Assembly: GCF_016428855.1 (NCBI RefSeq)
Contig: NZ_JAELTN010000009.1
Coordinates: 1 to 64,000, forward strand
DNA length: 64,000 bases
Direction: 5' to 3'
From: Pedobacter sp. ASV28
Lineage (GTDB): Bacteria > Bacteroidota > Bacteroidia > Sphingobacteriales > Sphingobacteriaceae
Shown: one piece after another, positions 63,444 to 64,000 of the stretch
How positions within the stretch are numbered: position 1 is the stretch's first letter
How the letters are laid out: every line of letters starts with the position of its first letter
Program-made: the position numbers and the translations under genes
Notes under the pieces: model-generated
What the model was told of the DNA's origin: nothing
The model's input: only the letters and a program-made list of their open reading frames with translations
Databases searched by the model: none

Positions 63444-64000
63444 ATGAAACAGCATAACTTTTATATCATTGATTTCGATAGCACCTTTACCCAAGTAGAA
63501 GCCCTGGACGAACTGGCAAGAATATCCTTAAGCAAACATCCAAACAGAGAGGCTATCTATCAAAAAATCGAAGATTACACCAACTTGGCAATGGAAGGCA
63601 AATTATCCTTTTCCGAAAGTTTAGCGCAAAGGGTAAAGTTATTGGAAGCCAATGAAGAACACTTAAAAAAGCTGATCAAGCACCTAAAAAAGAAAGTGTC
63701 TAAATCCTTTTCACGCAACGCTGCTTTTTTTAAGGCCCATGCCGACGAAGTACTTATCGTTTCAGGTGGCTTTAAGGAGTTCATTACACCAGTGGTTAGC
63801 CAGTACCATATCAAAAAGGAAAATATCTATGCCAACACTTTTGTAACAACTGGAGATGGCAAGATTATAGACTATGACCATTCCAATCCTTTAAGTGAAG
63901 AAGGAGGAAAGGTAAAACTAATGCAACAACTCAACCTACAGGGTGATTTATATGGCATTGGCGATGGCTATTCCGACTTTCAGCTTCGCGAAAGCGGGCT
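63444..64000 (+). CDS. HAD-IB phosphatase, phosphoserine-phosphatase-like, 3' end outside window
   Basis: 185 residues are visible before the window edge. Motif I is DFDSTFT (Asp10, Asp12), a helical cap follows, motif II is SGGF (about 111-114), and motif IV is GDGYSDF (about 173-179), as in SerB. In several Bacteroidota this N-terminal phosphatase is fused to a D-3-phosphoglycerate dehydrogenase domain, which would lie beyond the edge and cannot be seen. It probably acts in serine biosynthesis. Confidence 0.8.
   Translation, partial: MKQHNFYIIDFDSTFTQVEALDELARISLSKHPNREAIYQKIEDYTNLAMEGKLSFSESLAQRVKLLEANEEHLKKLIKHLKKKVSKSFSRNAAFFKAHADEVLIVSGGFKEFITPVVSQYHIKKENIYANTFVTTGDGKIIDYDHSNPLSEEGGKVKLMQQLNLQGDLYGIGDGYSDFQLRESG

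Overview
The window is chromosomal DNA from a member of the Bacteroidota, most like the Sphingobacteriaceae (Pedobacter or a relative). The evidence is several secreted proteins ending in a type IX secretion (T9SS) sorting domain, Bacteroidota promoter boxes of the form TAnnTTTG, families largely confined to this phylum (DUF4251, GEVED, DUF4369-TlpA, GH110, LytTR two-component pairs), almost no Shine-Dalgarno sites, and a moderately AT-rich composition. No tRNA, rRNA, CRISPR array or intact insertion sequence was found.

Positions 1-24,100 are accessory. They open with the 3' part of a DUF1998 gene resembling drmB of the DISARM anti-phage system. A convergent C5-cytosine methyltransferase (DrmMII-like) and an HNH endonuclease follow. 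Next comes a mosaic of T9SS surface proteins, small secreted or hypothetical proteins and dispersed repeats: three leftover 3' tails of HNH genes, a 250-bp structured repeat present twice, and two large T9SS genes each bracketed by its own direct repeats. Within 18-21 kb lies a convergent pair of secreted proteins in which a two-helix, cysteine-ended membrane cassette splits a domain typical of T9SS proteins. A TetR regulator is divergent from the second gene, with a palindromic operator between them.

Positions 24,360-64,000 are mostly conserved chromosome: a SNF2 helicase, a SelW-like protein, a NagD-like phosphatase, rsgA, prfB (read through a programmed +1 frameshift), two M20 amidohydrolases (one exported, one cytoplasmic), a LytTR/histidine kinase pair, an erythromycin-esterase-family protein, pgi, yraN, dnaG, a SPOR protein, a GH110 alpha-galactosidase, secA, an intradiol dioxygenase/pirin-like operon, purD, a TlpA-type thioredoxin, an arginase-fold protein without the usual metal ligands, an extended SDR, and the start of an HAD phosphatase cut by the right edge.

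The most unusual observations are the split-domain membrane cassette (18,294-20,942), the recombinational mosaic of HNH tails and repeats (3,000-8,500), direct repeats around T9SS genes, a secreted tandem Trypco2-like protein, and a nested hairpin element upstream of a small HTH regulator (16,640-16,830). All functional statements rest on reading motifs by eye; no database search was run.
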